A stretch of 40,872 bases of DNA from Streptomyces albospinus (GTDB taxonomy: Bacteria; Actinomycetota; Actinomycetes; Streptomycetales; Streptomycetaceae): positions 8,591 to 49,462 of the forward strand of contig NZ_BMRP01000046.1 in assembly GCF_014648695.1 (NCBI RefSeq), read 5' to 3'. The position numbers and the translations under genes are program-made. The notes under the pieces were generated by a model, which saw nothing but the letters and a program-made list of their open reading frames with translations, did not search any database and was not told the DNA's origin. Below, piece after piece: positions 16,252 through 23,136 of the stretch (positions are counted from its first letter, which is position 1; the number at the start of each line of letters is the position of its first letter).

Positions 16252-17607
16252 GTGCAGCAGATGTCCGACGCCCACGCCGACGCCCGCCCCGAGGCCCCGC
16301 CCGCCGAAGGTCCCGCGCGCTGTCCCGCCGCCCCGGCGGCGGCCCCCGCGCCCGACCTCTTCACCTGGGAGTTCGCCGCCGATCCGTATCCGGCGTACGC
16401 CTGGCTGCGGGAGCACGCGCCGGTGCACCGGACGGAGCTGCCCAGCGGCGTCGAGGCGTGGCTGGTCACCCGCTACGTGGACGCCCGGCAGGCGCTCGCC
16501 GACGCGCGGCTGTCCAAGAACCCGGTGCACCACTCCGAGGCGGCCCACGGCAAGGGCAGGATCGGCATCCCCGGCGAGCGCAGCGCGAATCTGATGACGC
16601 ATCTGCTGAACATCGACCCGCCGGACCACACCCGGCTGCGCCGCCTCGTGTCGAAGGCGTTCACGCCCCGCCGGGTCGCCGAATTCGCACCACGCATACA
16701 GGAGTTGACGGACCGCCTGATCGACGGCTTCGCGACCCGGGGGAGTGCGGACCTGATCCACGAGTTCGCGTTCCCGCTGCCGATCTACGCGATCTGCGAC
16801 CTGCTCGGTGTCCCGCCCGAGGACCAGGACGACTTCCGCGACTGGGCGGGCATGATGCTGCGACACACCAAAGCCGGGCACGGTGGGGGACCGCGCGGCG
16901 GCGTCGCCCGCTCGGTGAAGAAGATGCGCACGTACCTGGCCGAGCTGATCCACAGCAAGCGGGCGGGCCTGGGCGCGACCGCCGCCCCGGACGAGGACCT
17001 GATCTCCGGCCTGATCCGCGCCTCCGACCACGGCGAGCACCTCACCGAGAACGAGGCCGCGGCGATGGCCTTCATCCTGCTCTTCGCCGGCTTCGAGACC
17101 ACCGTCAACCTCATCGGCAACGGCACCTACGCGCTCCTGCGCCACCCCGCCCAGCGCGAGCTGCTCCAGAAGTCGATGGCGGCCGGCGACAGCGAACTCC
17201 TCGCCACCGGCATCGAGGAACTGCTGCGGTACGACGGTCCCGTGGAGCTGGCCACCTGGCGGTTCGCGACCCGGGAGCTGACGCTGGGCGGGCAGCGGAT
17301 CGCCGAGGGGGACCCGGTGCTCGTGGTGCTGGCCGCCGCCGACCGCGACCCGGCGCGGTTCACCGAGCCGGACGTGCTCGACCTCACCCGGCGTGACAAC
17401 CCGCACCTGGGGTACGGGCACGGCATCCACTACTGCCTCGGCGCGCCGCTGGCCCGCCTCGAAGGGCAGACCGCGCTCGCGACCCTGCTGACCCGGCTCC
17501 CGGACATCCGACTTGCGGTGGAACCGGACGATCTGCGCTGGCGTGGCGGGCTCATCATGCGCGGACTGCGGTCCCTGCCGGTGGAGTTCACGCCGGAGGT
17601 CCGCTGA
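16252..17607 (+). CDS. Cytochrome P450 (CYP107-like)
   Basis: 451 residues, soluble bacterial class I P450. Visible landmarks are the C-helix HTRLRRLVSKAFTPRRV, the oxygen-binding I-helix AGFETT (279-284, Phe where His is common), ExxR (Glu323-Arg326) in EELLRYDGPVELATWRFA, and the heme loop YGHGIHYCLG with ligand Cys395. It needs ferredoxin partners, none of which are encoded nearby. From memory, the positional equivalent in S. coelicolor is SCO3099 (CYP107U1), linked to sporulation; the substrate is not known to me. The GTG at 16252 follows a TACGGT box by about 6 bases (leaderless); an ATG at 16261 is the alternative. The N-terminal 35 residues are Ala/Pro-rich. Confidence 0.93.
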   Translation: MQQMSDAHADARPEAPPAEGPARCPAAPAAAPAPDLFTWEFAADPYPAYAWLREHAPVHRTELPSGVEAWLVTRYVDARQALADARLSKNPVHHSEAAHGKGRIGIPGERSANLMTHLLNIDPPDHTRLRRLVSKAFTPRRVAEFAPRIQELTDRLIDGFATRGSADLIHEFAFPLPIYAICDLLGVPPEDQDDFRDWAGMMLRHTKAGHGGGPRGGVARSVKKMRTYLAELIHSKRAGLGATAAPDEDLISGLIRASDHGEHLTENEAAAMAFILLFAGFETTVNLIGNGTYALLRHPAQRELLQKSMAAGDSELLATGIEELLRYDGPVELATWRFATRELTLGGQRIAEGDPVLVVLAAADRDPARFTEPDVLDLTRRDNPHLGYGHGIHYCLGAPLARLEGQTALATLLTRLPDIRLAVEPDDLRWRGGLIMRGLRSLPVEFTPEVR

Positions 17608-17642
17608 CCGGCGAAGGGCGCCGCGACCGCCCGCATCTGACA

Positions 17643-17703
17643 TGACGTCAGCTGCGTGACCTACACGTGATCTCCGCTACACCGACTTGTGACTACCCGT
17701 GAC
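17643..17703 (+). promoter_or_regulatory. Phased GTGA repeats and TGACGTCA palindrome upstream of rpfC
   Basis: Four same-strand GTGA boxes begin at 17656, 17667, 17689 and 17699, spaced 11, 22 and 10 bases, so all face the same side of the helix. A perfect palindrome TGACGTCA (17643-17650) precedes them. The block sits in the 230-base gap between the P450 and rpfC and looks like a multi-site operator. GTGA is also half of a Crp-type site, but here the halves are direct rather than inverted. Confidence 0.45.
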
Positions 17704-17837
17704 CCCGGTTACCTTTCCACGGACGATCGCGGTCGAGTGTTCGACCGGCGGCCGGACCGACGGCAGAACCCGGCGGACCGGTCGGGGCCGCTCCGGCGCC
17801 GATCCGACAACTCAACCGCCGCGCGAAAGGCAACCGC

Positions 17838-19007
17838 ATGCGTTCCGGGAACGGCCGGCATCGTCGACCCCGTCAAGCACCGGCCATTTTTGTCACGGCA
17901 GGAGTAACCGGCGCGGGCCTCGCCCTGCCCCTGTTCGCCGCGAGCGGCGCCCACGCCGCCGACACCGGCACCTGGGACAAGGTCGCCCAGTGCGAGAGCG
18001 GCGGCGTGTGGAGCGCGAACGCGGGCAACGGCTTCTACGGCGGCCTCCAGCTCACCCAGGAGATGTGGGACGGCTACGGCGGCTCGGCCTACGCCTCCCG
18101 CCCCGACCTCGCCAGCCGCGCCCAGCAGATCGCCGTGGCCGAGTCCATACTCGACGACCGCGGCCCCGACGCCTTCCCCGGCTGCGCGGGCAACGCCGGC
18201 CTCGCCAAGGACGGCCGGGCGCCGGACGTGAACCCCGGCAGCACGACCCGGCCCTCCCCGCGCCCGTCGCACTCCCACACCGCCGACCCCTCCGACGGGT
18301 CGGACGACGACTCGGGCACCGCCGGCCCGTCCGGTTCGGCGCCCGGGCCCGACTCCCCGGGATCCGCGGACAACGGCGATCAGGGCAACCAGGGCAACCA
18401 GGGCAACCAGGGTGACAACGGCGACCGGGGTAACCAGGGCGATCACGGTGACCACGGCGACTGGGGTGACCACGGCGATCACGGCGACAAGGGCGACCAC
18501 CCCACCGACCCCACCGGCCCGTCGGCAACCCCGACCCCGTCGCCGTCCGGCTCCGCCTCTCCGACGCCCGGCGACGACCGGCCGACTCCGTCCGCGCCGC
18601 CCGGCCGGGGCAAGCACCGCGGCGCCCCGGACGACGGCGAGGGCAAGGGCAACGGCAACGGCAACGGCAAGAACGGCGGCAAGCGCGGCAGCGGGGACGG
18701 CACTGGGGACGGCCGCGGGGACGACGGCAAGGGCGCCGGTGCGGGCCGTGACGAGGGCCGGGGCGGCGACCCCGACCGCTCCTCGGACGGTCACGCCTCC
18801 CGCGGCGGTGACGCGCACGACACGCCCCCGGCCGCTGCCGACCGCTACCTCGTACGCCCGGGTGACACCCTGTCAGCCATCGCCGGCAGCCATGATCTGC
18901 CCGGCGGCTGGACCGCGCTCTACGACCGCAACAAGGACGTCGTCGGTGCCGACGCGGACCTGATTCGCCCAGGTCAGCTGCTCGATCTCGGGCACGGGGA
19001 AGGGTAG
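17838..19007 (+). CDS. rpfC: Secreted resuscitation-promoting factor with collagen-like linker and LysM
   Basis: 389 residues. A signal peptide (1-41, ending SGAHA|AD) is followed by the Rpf transglycosylase-like domain (about 44-118): TWDKVAQCESGGVWSANAGN with catalytic Glu53, and paired cysteines (QCESGG and FPGC). It cleaves peptidoglycan glycan strands during spore germination and growth. A 210-residue low-complexity linker follows, including fourteen Gly-X-Y triplets (180-221) and a Gly/Lys/Asn-rich stretch. A C-terminal LysM domain (about 333-384, YLVRPGDTLSAIAGSH) binds the wall. The linker is far longer than in RpfA next door. No riboswitch precedes it. The symbol follows the S. coelicolor order rpfC-rpfA as I recall it (SCO3098, SCO3097). 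Confidence 0.9.
   Translation: MRSGNGRHRRPRQAPAIFVTAGVTGAGLALPLFAASGAHAADTGTWDKVAQCESGGVWSANAGNGFYGGLQLTQEMWDGYGGSAYASRPDLASRAQQIAVAESILDDRGPDAFPGCAGNAGLAKDGRAPDVNPGSTTRPSPRPSHSHTADPSDGSDDDSGTAGPSGSAPGPDSPGSADNGDQGNQGNQGNQGDNGDRGNQGDHGDHGDWGDHGDHGDKGDHPTDPTGPSATPTPSPSGSASPTPGDDRPTPSAPPGRGKHRGAPDDGEGKGNGNGNGKNGGKRGSGDGTGDGRGDDGKGAGAGRDEGRGGDPDRSSDGHASRGGDAHDTPPAAADRYLVRPGDTLSAIAGSHDLPGGWTALYDRNKDVVGADADLIRPGQLLDLGHGEG
18375..18500 (+). repeat. Collagen-like Gly-X-Y coding repeat
   Basis: Within rpfC, 126 bases encode fourteen uninterrupted triplets of the form Gly-Asp/Asn-Xaa (GDQ, GNQ x3, GDN, GDR, GNQ, GDH x2, GDW, GDH x2, GDK, GDH). At the DNA level it is a degenerate 9-base repeat of the GGCRAYCAS kind. 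No proline occurs, unlike most collagens. Confidence 0.85.
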
Positions 19008-19056
19008 TTACCGGCGGTTCGTCCCTTTTCTCCAAAGTGAGACAAGGCTCTCGTTG

Positions 19057-19084
19057 CGGGGGGCGGGCCATGGCCCGCCCCCCG
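19057..19084 (+). terminator. Perfect 28-bp palindrome ending rpfC
   Basis: The sequence from 19057 to 19084 is self-complementary throughout (arms of 14 bases meeting at CCATGG). It lies 50 bases beyond the rpfC stop and just before the rpfA promoter region, so it insulates the two rpf genes. Confidence 0.8.
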
Positions 19085-19141
19085 TTGCCATACCGGTGCC
19101 GACCTGCGGAAATGCCCACCCTGGTGATCAAAAACGGTCAA

Positions 19142-19191
19142 CTTGGTTCAGAGCATGGGGTTTGAACACCAAGAGGATTACTGCTTACGGT
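19142..19191 (+). promoter_or_regulatory. rpfA promoter with overlapping dyad
   Basis: A -35 TTGAAC (19162-19167) and a -10 TACGGT (19186-19191) are 18 bases apart, placing transcription start near 19198, just ahead of the riboswitch. A dyad of CTTGGTTCA (19142-19150) and TGAACACCAAG (19163-19173) overlaps the -35 box and could be a repressor site. Confidence 0.62.
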
Positions 19192-19221
19192 CAGGACCGC
19201 TCGCCAAAGCGAGCTCTTCGA

Positions 19222-19417
19222 TCGCACGCCGAATCCTGCCGGCGGTCGGGGGAACCGACGCGCAAGCGCCGAAGGCAGGAGCGGGGGACCCAAGGTAAGT
19301 GCCGGCCCCGCCCGTGAGAGCGGGTCAGCCGGCTTGGGGTGAAGCCGTGTGTGCAGCACACACGGCCGGGCAACTCACATGGCCCGAACCCGACAGCTCA
19401 CCTCGTAGGCGTCGGTG
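19222..19417 (+). ncRNA. c-di-AMP (ydaO-yuaA) riboswitch upstream of rpfA
   Basis: The leader contains the conserved ydaO blocks in order: GCCGAATCCTGCC (19229-), GGGGGAACCGACG (19248-), GAGCGGGGGACCCAAGG (19279-), GGGGTGAAGCC (19336-), GGGCAACTC (19368-), CCCGAACCCGACAGCT (19383-) and CACCTCGTAGGCG (19399-). The 5' and 3' ends (ACGCC and GGCGT) close the P1 helix. A long GTGTGTGC/GCACACAC-like arm forms a species-specific stem. The ribosome binding GTGAGG lies directly after P1. This class senses c-di-AMP and in S. coelicolor lowers rpfA expression when c-di-AMP is high (published family knowledge). Confidence 0.95.
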
Positions 19418-19433
19418 AGGAAACGAACGCACC

Positions 19434-20105
19434 ATGCTGATCAACAAGGGCAAGCACCGCCGCAGCTCCAAGGCCGTCCGCGTCGCCACCCTCGCCGGTG
19501 TCGCCGGTGCCGCCGTCGCCGTCCCGCTGATGGGCGCCACCTCCGCCTCCGCCGCCTCGGTCGCCACCTGGGACAAGGTCGCCCAGTGCGAGTCCGGCGG
19601 CAACTGGTCGATCAACACCGGCAACGGCTACTACGGTGGCCTCCAGTTCTCGAACTCCAGCTGGGCCGCCGCCGGTGGCACCAAGTACGCGGCCCGCGCC
19701 GACCTGGCCACCAAGGCCCAGCAGATCGCCGTCGCCGAGAAGCTGCTCGCCATCCAGGGCCCGGGTGCCTGGTCCTGCGCCGGTGCCGGCAACCTGACCG
19801 CCGGTGGCCCGGCCGCCGACGTCGACCCGTCCGGCTCCGCCGCCAAGAAGAGCCAGGGCACCACCGAGACCCACAAGAAGTCCGAGGGCACCACCAAGAA
19901 GTCCGCCCCGGTCCGCGAGAAGGCCCAGCCGGCCCCGCAGCACTCGCACCGCTCCGGTGAGACCTACACCGTGAAGGCCGGCGACACCCTCGCCAAGATC
20001 GCCAAGGCGCACGGCACCAACTGGAAGTCGCTGTACGCGGCCAACAAGTCCGTCGTCGGCGGCAACCCGAACCTGATCTTCCCGGGTCAGAAGCTCAGCA
20101 TCTGA
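19434..20105 (+). CDS. rpfA: Secreted resuscitation-promoting factor RpfA
   Basis: 223 residues. A signal peptide (1-42, ATSASA|AS) is followed by the Rpf domain (44-118): TWDKVAQCESGGNWSINTGN with catalytic Glu53, YYGGLQFSNSSW, and the second cysteine in GAWSCAGAG. A Lys/Ser/Thr-rich linker (about 125-170) leads to a C-terminal LysM domain (175-223: YTVKAGDTLAKIAKAHGTNW, ending GNPNLIFPGQKLSI). The secreted enzyme cuts peptidoglycan and promotes outgrowth of dormant spores. The ATG at 19434 lies about 13 bases beyond GTGAGG. Expression should be set by the upstream promoter and the c-di-AMP riboswitch. Confidence 0.95.
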   Translation: MLINKGKHRRSSKAVRVATLAGVAGAAVAVPLMGATSASAASVATWDKVAQCESGGNWSINTGNGYYGGLQFSNSSWAAAGGTKYAARADLATKAQQIAVAEKLLAIQGPGAWSCAGAGNLTAGGPAADVDPSGSAAKKSQGTTETHKKSEGTTKKSAPVREKAQPAPQHSHRSGETYTVKAGDTLAKIAKAHGTNWKSLYAANKSVVGGNPNLIFPGQKLSI

Positions 20106-20118
20106 GCCGCTTCGGCCG

Positions 20119-20139
20119 GTCCGGCTCCCCGAGCCGGAC
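20119..20139 (+). terminator. rpfA terminator hairpin
   Basis: A 9-bp perfect stem (20119-20127 with 20131-20139) with a three-base loop starts 14 bases beyond the rpfA stop. A short GCCG/CGGC hairpin precedes it. No T-tract. Confidence 0.65.
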
Positions 20140-20171
20140 ATGAGCCGGACCCGGACCGGCCGTCCGAGTCT

Positions 20172-20216
20172 GCCCCGCCCCGGCGCGTACTTCCCCCGAG
20201 CGCGCCGCGGCGGGGC
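20172..20216 (+). terminator. Second hairpin between rpfA and eno
   Basis: GCCCCG (20172-20177) pairs with CGGGGC (20211-20216) and CGGCGCG (20181-20187) with CGCGCCG (20201-20207), giving a long stem with an internal three-base bulge on each side, followed by TTCT. It acts as a backup terminator. The remaining gap to eno (20217-20464) holds only the eno promoter region, with an AT-richer patch at 20340-20380. Confidence 0.6.
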
Positions 20217-20421
20217 TTCTCCATGACGTCGCTTCCAGGGCTCCTTTCCACGGCGTCGCTTCCACGGCGTCGCGCAGCCTGCCCGACGACCGCCTTCCGC
20301 CGGTTTCCCCGCTCAGCGAACAATCTGCCCGAACCTTCCGTGAACTGGGATTTTGGGCTGCTTGTTGGGTTTTTCCGTCCCACGGAGCGGGCCGAGGGCG
20401 AGCGGATCCGTCCGGGGCCGT

Positions 20422-20427
20422 TAGGCT
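20422..20427 (+). promoter_or_regulatory. Putative -10 box of eno
   Basis: TAGGCT, a frequent Streptomyces -10 hexamer, lies 37 bases before the eno GTG. This fits a leader of about 30 bases carrying the AAGGAGA ribosome binding site. I see no good -35 at 17-18 bases. Confidence 0.4.
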
Positions 20428-20464
20428 CATGCCGAGACCTCCAGACACCCATGAAGGAGACAAC

Positions 20465-21745
20465 GTGCCGTCCATCGACGTCGTCGTAGCCCGCGAAATT
20501 CTCGACTCGCGAGGTAATCCCACGGTCGAGGTCGAGGTCGGCCTCGACGACGGCAGCACCGGCCGTGCCGCCGTGCCGTCCGGTGCCTCGACCGGTGCCT
20601 TCGAGGCCATCGAGCTCCGCGACGGCGACCCGAACCGCTACCTGGGCAAGGGCGTCGAGAAGGCCGTACTGGCCGTCATCGAGCAGATCGGCCCGGAGCT
20701 CGTCGGCTACGACGCGACCGAGCAGCGGCTGATCGACCAGGCGATGTTCGACCTGGACGCCACCGACAACAAGGGCTCGCTCGGCGCCAACGCCATCCTC
20801 GGCGTCTCCCTCGCCGTCGCGCACGCCGCCGCCGAGGCCAGCGACCTGCCGCTGTTCCGCTACCTGGGCGGCCCGAACGCGCACATCCTGCCCGTCCCGA
20901 TGATGAACATCCTGAACGGCGGCTCGCACGCCGACTCCAACGTGGACATCCAGGAGTTCATGATCGCCCCGATCGGCGCGGAGTCCTTCTCCGAGGCGCT
21001 GCGCTGGGGCGCGGAGGTCTACCACACCCTCAAGAAGGTCCTCAAGGAGCGCGGCCTGTCCACCGGCCTCGGCGACGAGGGCGGCTTCGCCCCCAACCTC
21101 GGCTCCAACCGCGAGGCCCTCGACCTCATCCTGGAGGCCGTCAAGCAGGCGGGCTACGCCCCCGGCCAGGACATCGCGCTGGCGCTGGACGTCGCCGCCT
21201 CCGAGTTCTACAAGGACGGCAAGTACCAGTTCGAGGGCAAGGAGCGCTCGGCCGCCGAGATGACCGAGTACTACGAGGAGCTGGTGGCGGCCTACCCGCT
21301 GGTCTCCATCGAGGACCCGCTGTTCGAGGACGACTGGGCCGGCTGGAAGGTCATCACCGACAAGCTCGGCGCCAAGGTGCAGCTGGTCGGCGACGACCTC
21401 TTCGTCACCAACCCGGAGCGCCTGGCCCGCGGCATCGAGGAGGGCTCCGCCAACGCCCTGCTGGTGAAGGTCAACCAGATCGGCTCGCTGACCGAGACCC
21501 TGGACGCCGTCGAGCTGGCCCAGCGCAGCGGCTTCAAGTGCATGATGTCGCACCGCTCCGGCGAGACCGAGGACGTCACCATCGCCGACCTCGCGGTCGC
21601 CACCAACTGCGGCCAGATCAAGACCGGCGCCCCGGCCCGCTCCGAGCGCGTCGCCAAGTACAACCAGCTGCTGCGCATCGAGGAGATCCTCGACGACGCC
21701 GCGGTGTACGCGGGCCGCAGCGCCTTCCCGCGTTTCAAGGGCTGA
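20465..21745 (+). CDS. eno: Enolase (phosphopyruvate hydratase)
   Basis: 426 residues, the normal bacterial length. It converts 2-phosphoglycerate to phosphoenolpyruvate in glycolysis. The N-terminus SIDVVVAREILDSRGNPTVE, the loop VPSGASTGAFEAIELRDGD, the acid catalyst Glu205 in GDEGGFAPN, the metal ligands in ALDVAASEF and SIEDPLFEDDW, the base Lys335 in LLVKVNQIGSLTET and SHRSGETED are all present. The GTG at 20465 follows AAGGAGA by 4 bases; an in-frame ATG at 20429 lacks a ribosome binding site and would add 12 non-conserved residues. It heads the conserved actinobacterial eno-ftsB-DUF501-ppx cluster. Its stop codon lies inside a hairpin. Confidence 0.98.
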   Translation: MPSIDVVVAREILDSRGNPTVEVEVGLDDGSTGRAAVPSGASTGAFEAIELRDGDPNRYLGKGVEKAVLAVIEQIGPELVGYDATEQRLIDQAMFDLDATDNKGSLGANAILGVSLAVAHAAAEASDLPLFRYLGGPNAHILPVPMMNILNGGSHADSNVDIQEFMIAPIGAESFSEALRWGAEVYHTLKKVLKERGLSTGLGDEGGFAPNLGSNREALDLILEAVKQAGYAPGQDIALALDVAASEFYKDGKYQFEGKERSAAEMTEYYEELVAAYPLVSIEDPLFEDDWAGWKVITDKLGAKVQLVGDDLFVTNPERLARGIEEGSANALLVKVNQIGSLTETLDAVELAQRSGFKCMMSHRSGETEDVTIADLAVATNCGQIKTGAPARSERVAKYNQLLRIEEILDDAAVYAGRSAFPRFKG

Positions 21746-21787
21746 CGCCCTGAAACGCTCGGCGGTCCCCCGTTTCAAGGGCTGACG
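21730..21787 (+). terminator. Terminator with duplicated arm at the eno stop codon
   Basis: GCGTTTCAAGGGC (21730-21742) pairs with GCCCTGAAACGC (21747-21758) with one bulged A, enclosing the TGA stop codon. The left arm is then repeated: 17 bases, CGTTTCAAGGGCTGACG, occur at 21731-21747 and again at 21771-21787. The central arm can therefore pair with either copy, giving two mutually exclusive hairpins. Confidence 0.8.
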
Positions 21788-21916
21788 GCCGCAGCCCGCG
21801 GCAGCGTCCGTACGTCTTCCGTCCGTCCCCGGCACCGGTCCCGTACCGTTGCCGGGGACGTACGTCGTTGTGGCGACACGGCGGCACGACGGAATCTGAA
21901 GGGGAGGCGAGGCCAC

Positions 21917-22372
21917 GTGCCCGCGGACCGGTTCTCCACCGCGACCCGGCTCAAGGCGCTCGGCGAACAGGCCGCCGCCCGCGTCTACCGTGCGAAGCGC
22001 CGCCCCCGGCGCAACCGCCTCACCGGCCGCGCCGCCCTGCTCGCGCTGGTGATGTGCTCCCTGGTCGTCGCCCTCGCCTACCCGATAAGGCAGTACATCT
22101 CCCAGCGTTCGGACATCGCCGACCAGCGCCGCAAGGCCCAGGACGCCGGCGCCGAGCTGAACCGGCTGCGCGACGAGAAGGCCCGCTGGCAGGACCCGGA
22201 GTTCGTCCGGCAGCAGGCCCGCCGGCATCTGCACTACGTCATGCCGGGCGAGACCGCCTACACCGTCCAGGACGGCTCCGGCGTGCGCGCGGCGCAGAAG
22301 GGGTCGGCGGCGGCGCAGCCGCCCTGGTACGAGAAGCTGTGGGACGGGGTCGACGCCGCGGACCGGCGGTAG
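21917..22372 (+). CDS. FtsB/DivIC-family septum formation protein
   Basis: 151 residues. A basic cytoplasmic N-terminus (to about 37) is followed by one membrane span (AALLALVMCSLVVALAYPI, about 40-58), then a coiled coil (about 60-95: SQRSDIADQRRKAQDAGAEL, NRLRDEKARWQDPEFV) and QQARRHLHYVMPGETAYTV. This is the single-pass FtsB/DivIC layout: a bitopic divisome protein that works with FtsL and FtsQ/DivIB. The motif W-x-D-P-x-[FY]-[VI]-[ER]-x-x-A-R is the family hallmark. The GTG at 21917 follows GGGGAGG. It sits between eno and DUF501 as in mycobacteria (Rv1024). Confidence 0.9.
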   Translation: MPADRFSTATRLKALGEQAAARVYRAKRRPRRNRLTGRAALLALVMCSLVVALAYPIRQYISQRSDIADQRRKAQDAGAELNRLRDEKARWQDPEFVRQQARRHLHYVMPGETAYTVQDGSGVRAAQKGSAAAQPPWYEKLWDGVDAADRR

Positions 22373-22533
22373 CCCGTACTGTCGACACCGGGACCGTCCG
22401 CACGGCCCCACCCGCACGACCCCGCGGCGGTGCGCACCGAGCCCGGCGGCCGACCGGCCCCCGGGGCGGCCCGCCGCCCCGCCCGGCCCCGCCGCGACCG
22501 GACCAGAATCCGCCGCCCTCACCGAAAGCGCCC

Positions 22534-23136
22534 ATGGAAACGCCTCCGCCCCAGACCGAGCCCACCGAGCCCACCGCCGCGGACATCGCCGCTTTCAAGG
22601 AGCAGCTCGGCCGCCCGCCGCGCGGCCTGCGCACCATCGCGCACCGCTGCCCCTGCGGGCAGCCGGACGTCGTCGAGACCGCGCCGCGCCTGGAGGACGG
22701 CACGCCCTTCCCCACGCTCTACTACCTCACCTGCCCGCGCGCGGCCTCCGCGATCGGCACGCTGGAGGCCAACGGCGTGATGAAGGAGATGACCGAGCGG
22801 CTGGCGGCCGACCCGGAACTGGCCGCCGCCTACCGCGCGGCCCACGAGGACTACATCCGGCGCCGGGACGACATCGAGGTGCTCCAGGGCTTCCCGAGCG
22901 CGGGCGGTATGCCCGACCGGGTCAAGTGCCTGCATGTGCTCGTCGGCCACTCGCTGGCGGCCGGGCCCGGCGTCAACCCGCTCGGCGACGAGGCCCTCGC
23001 GATGCTCCCGGAGTGGTGGCGCAAGGGCCCGTGCGTGTCCCCGTGCGCGGACGCACCGGAGGGCGCGAAGTCCCCGGCCGCCGCGACCCGGTACACCTCG
23101 GAAACCCCCGACGCCCCCGAAGGAGACGCCAAGTGA
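22534..23136 (+). CDS. DUF501 family protein
   Basis: 200 residues. The DUF501 core spans about 14-165: DIAAFKEQLGRPPRGLRTIA, HRCPCGQPDVVETAPRLEDG, FPTLYYLTCPRAASAIGTLE and the CLHVLVGHSLAAGPGVNPLG block. Conserved Cys and His residues (CPCG, TCPR, CLH, H, CVSPC) could bind a metal; that is inference. The tail is Ala/Pro-rich. The ATG at 22534 has only a weak GAAAG before it. Its stop codon overlaps the GTG of ppx (GTGA), so the two are translated together. Function is unknown, although the gene is kept beside ppx across Actinobacteria (Rv1025 in M. tuberculosis). Confidence 0.88.
   Translation: METPPPQTEPTEPTAADIAAFKEQLGRPPRGLRTIAHRCPCGQPDVVETAPRLEDGTPFPTLYYLTCPRAASAIGTLEANGVMKEMTERLAADPELAAAYRAAHEDYIRRRDDIEVLQGFPSAGGMPDRVKCLHVLVGHSLAAGPGVNPLGDEALAMLPEWWRKGPCVSPCADAPEGAKSPAAATRYTSETPDAPEGDAK

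Noticed and set aside
17656..17703. Classical Crp site upstream of rpfC
   Set aside because: GTGA boxes are direct, not inverted, repeats and no GTG-N8-CAC match occurs; kept only as an unassigned array.
19057..19084. Palindrome as an insertion-sequence end or integration site
   Set aside because: No transposase, no flanking duplication and no matching partner; its place just after rpfC fits a terminator.
21868..22533. In-frame extension of the DUF501 protein
   Set aside because: Overlaps the FtsB-like gene out of frame and has shadow-type composition; DUF501 similarity begins after the ATG at 22534.
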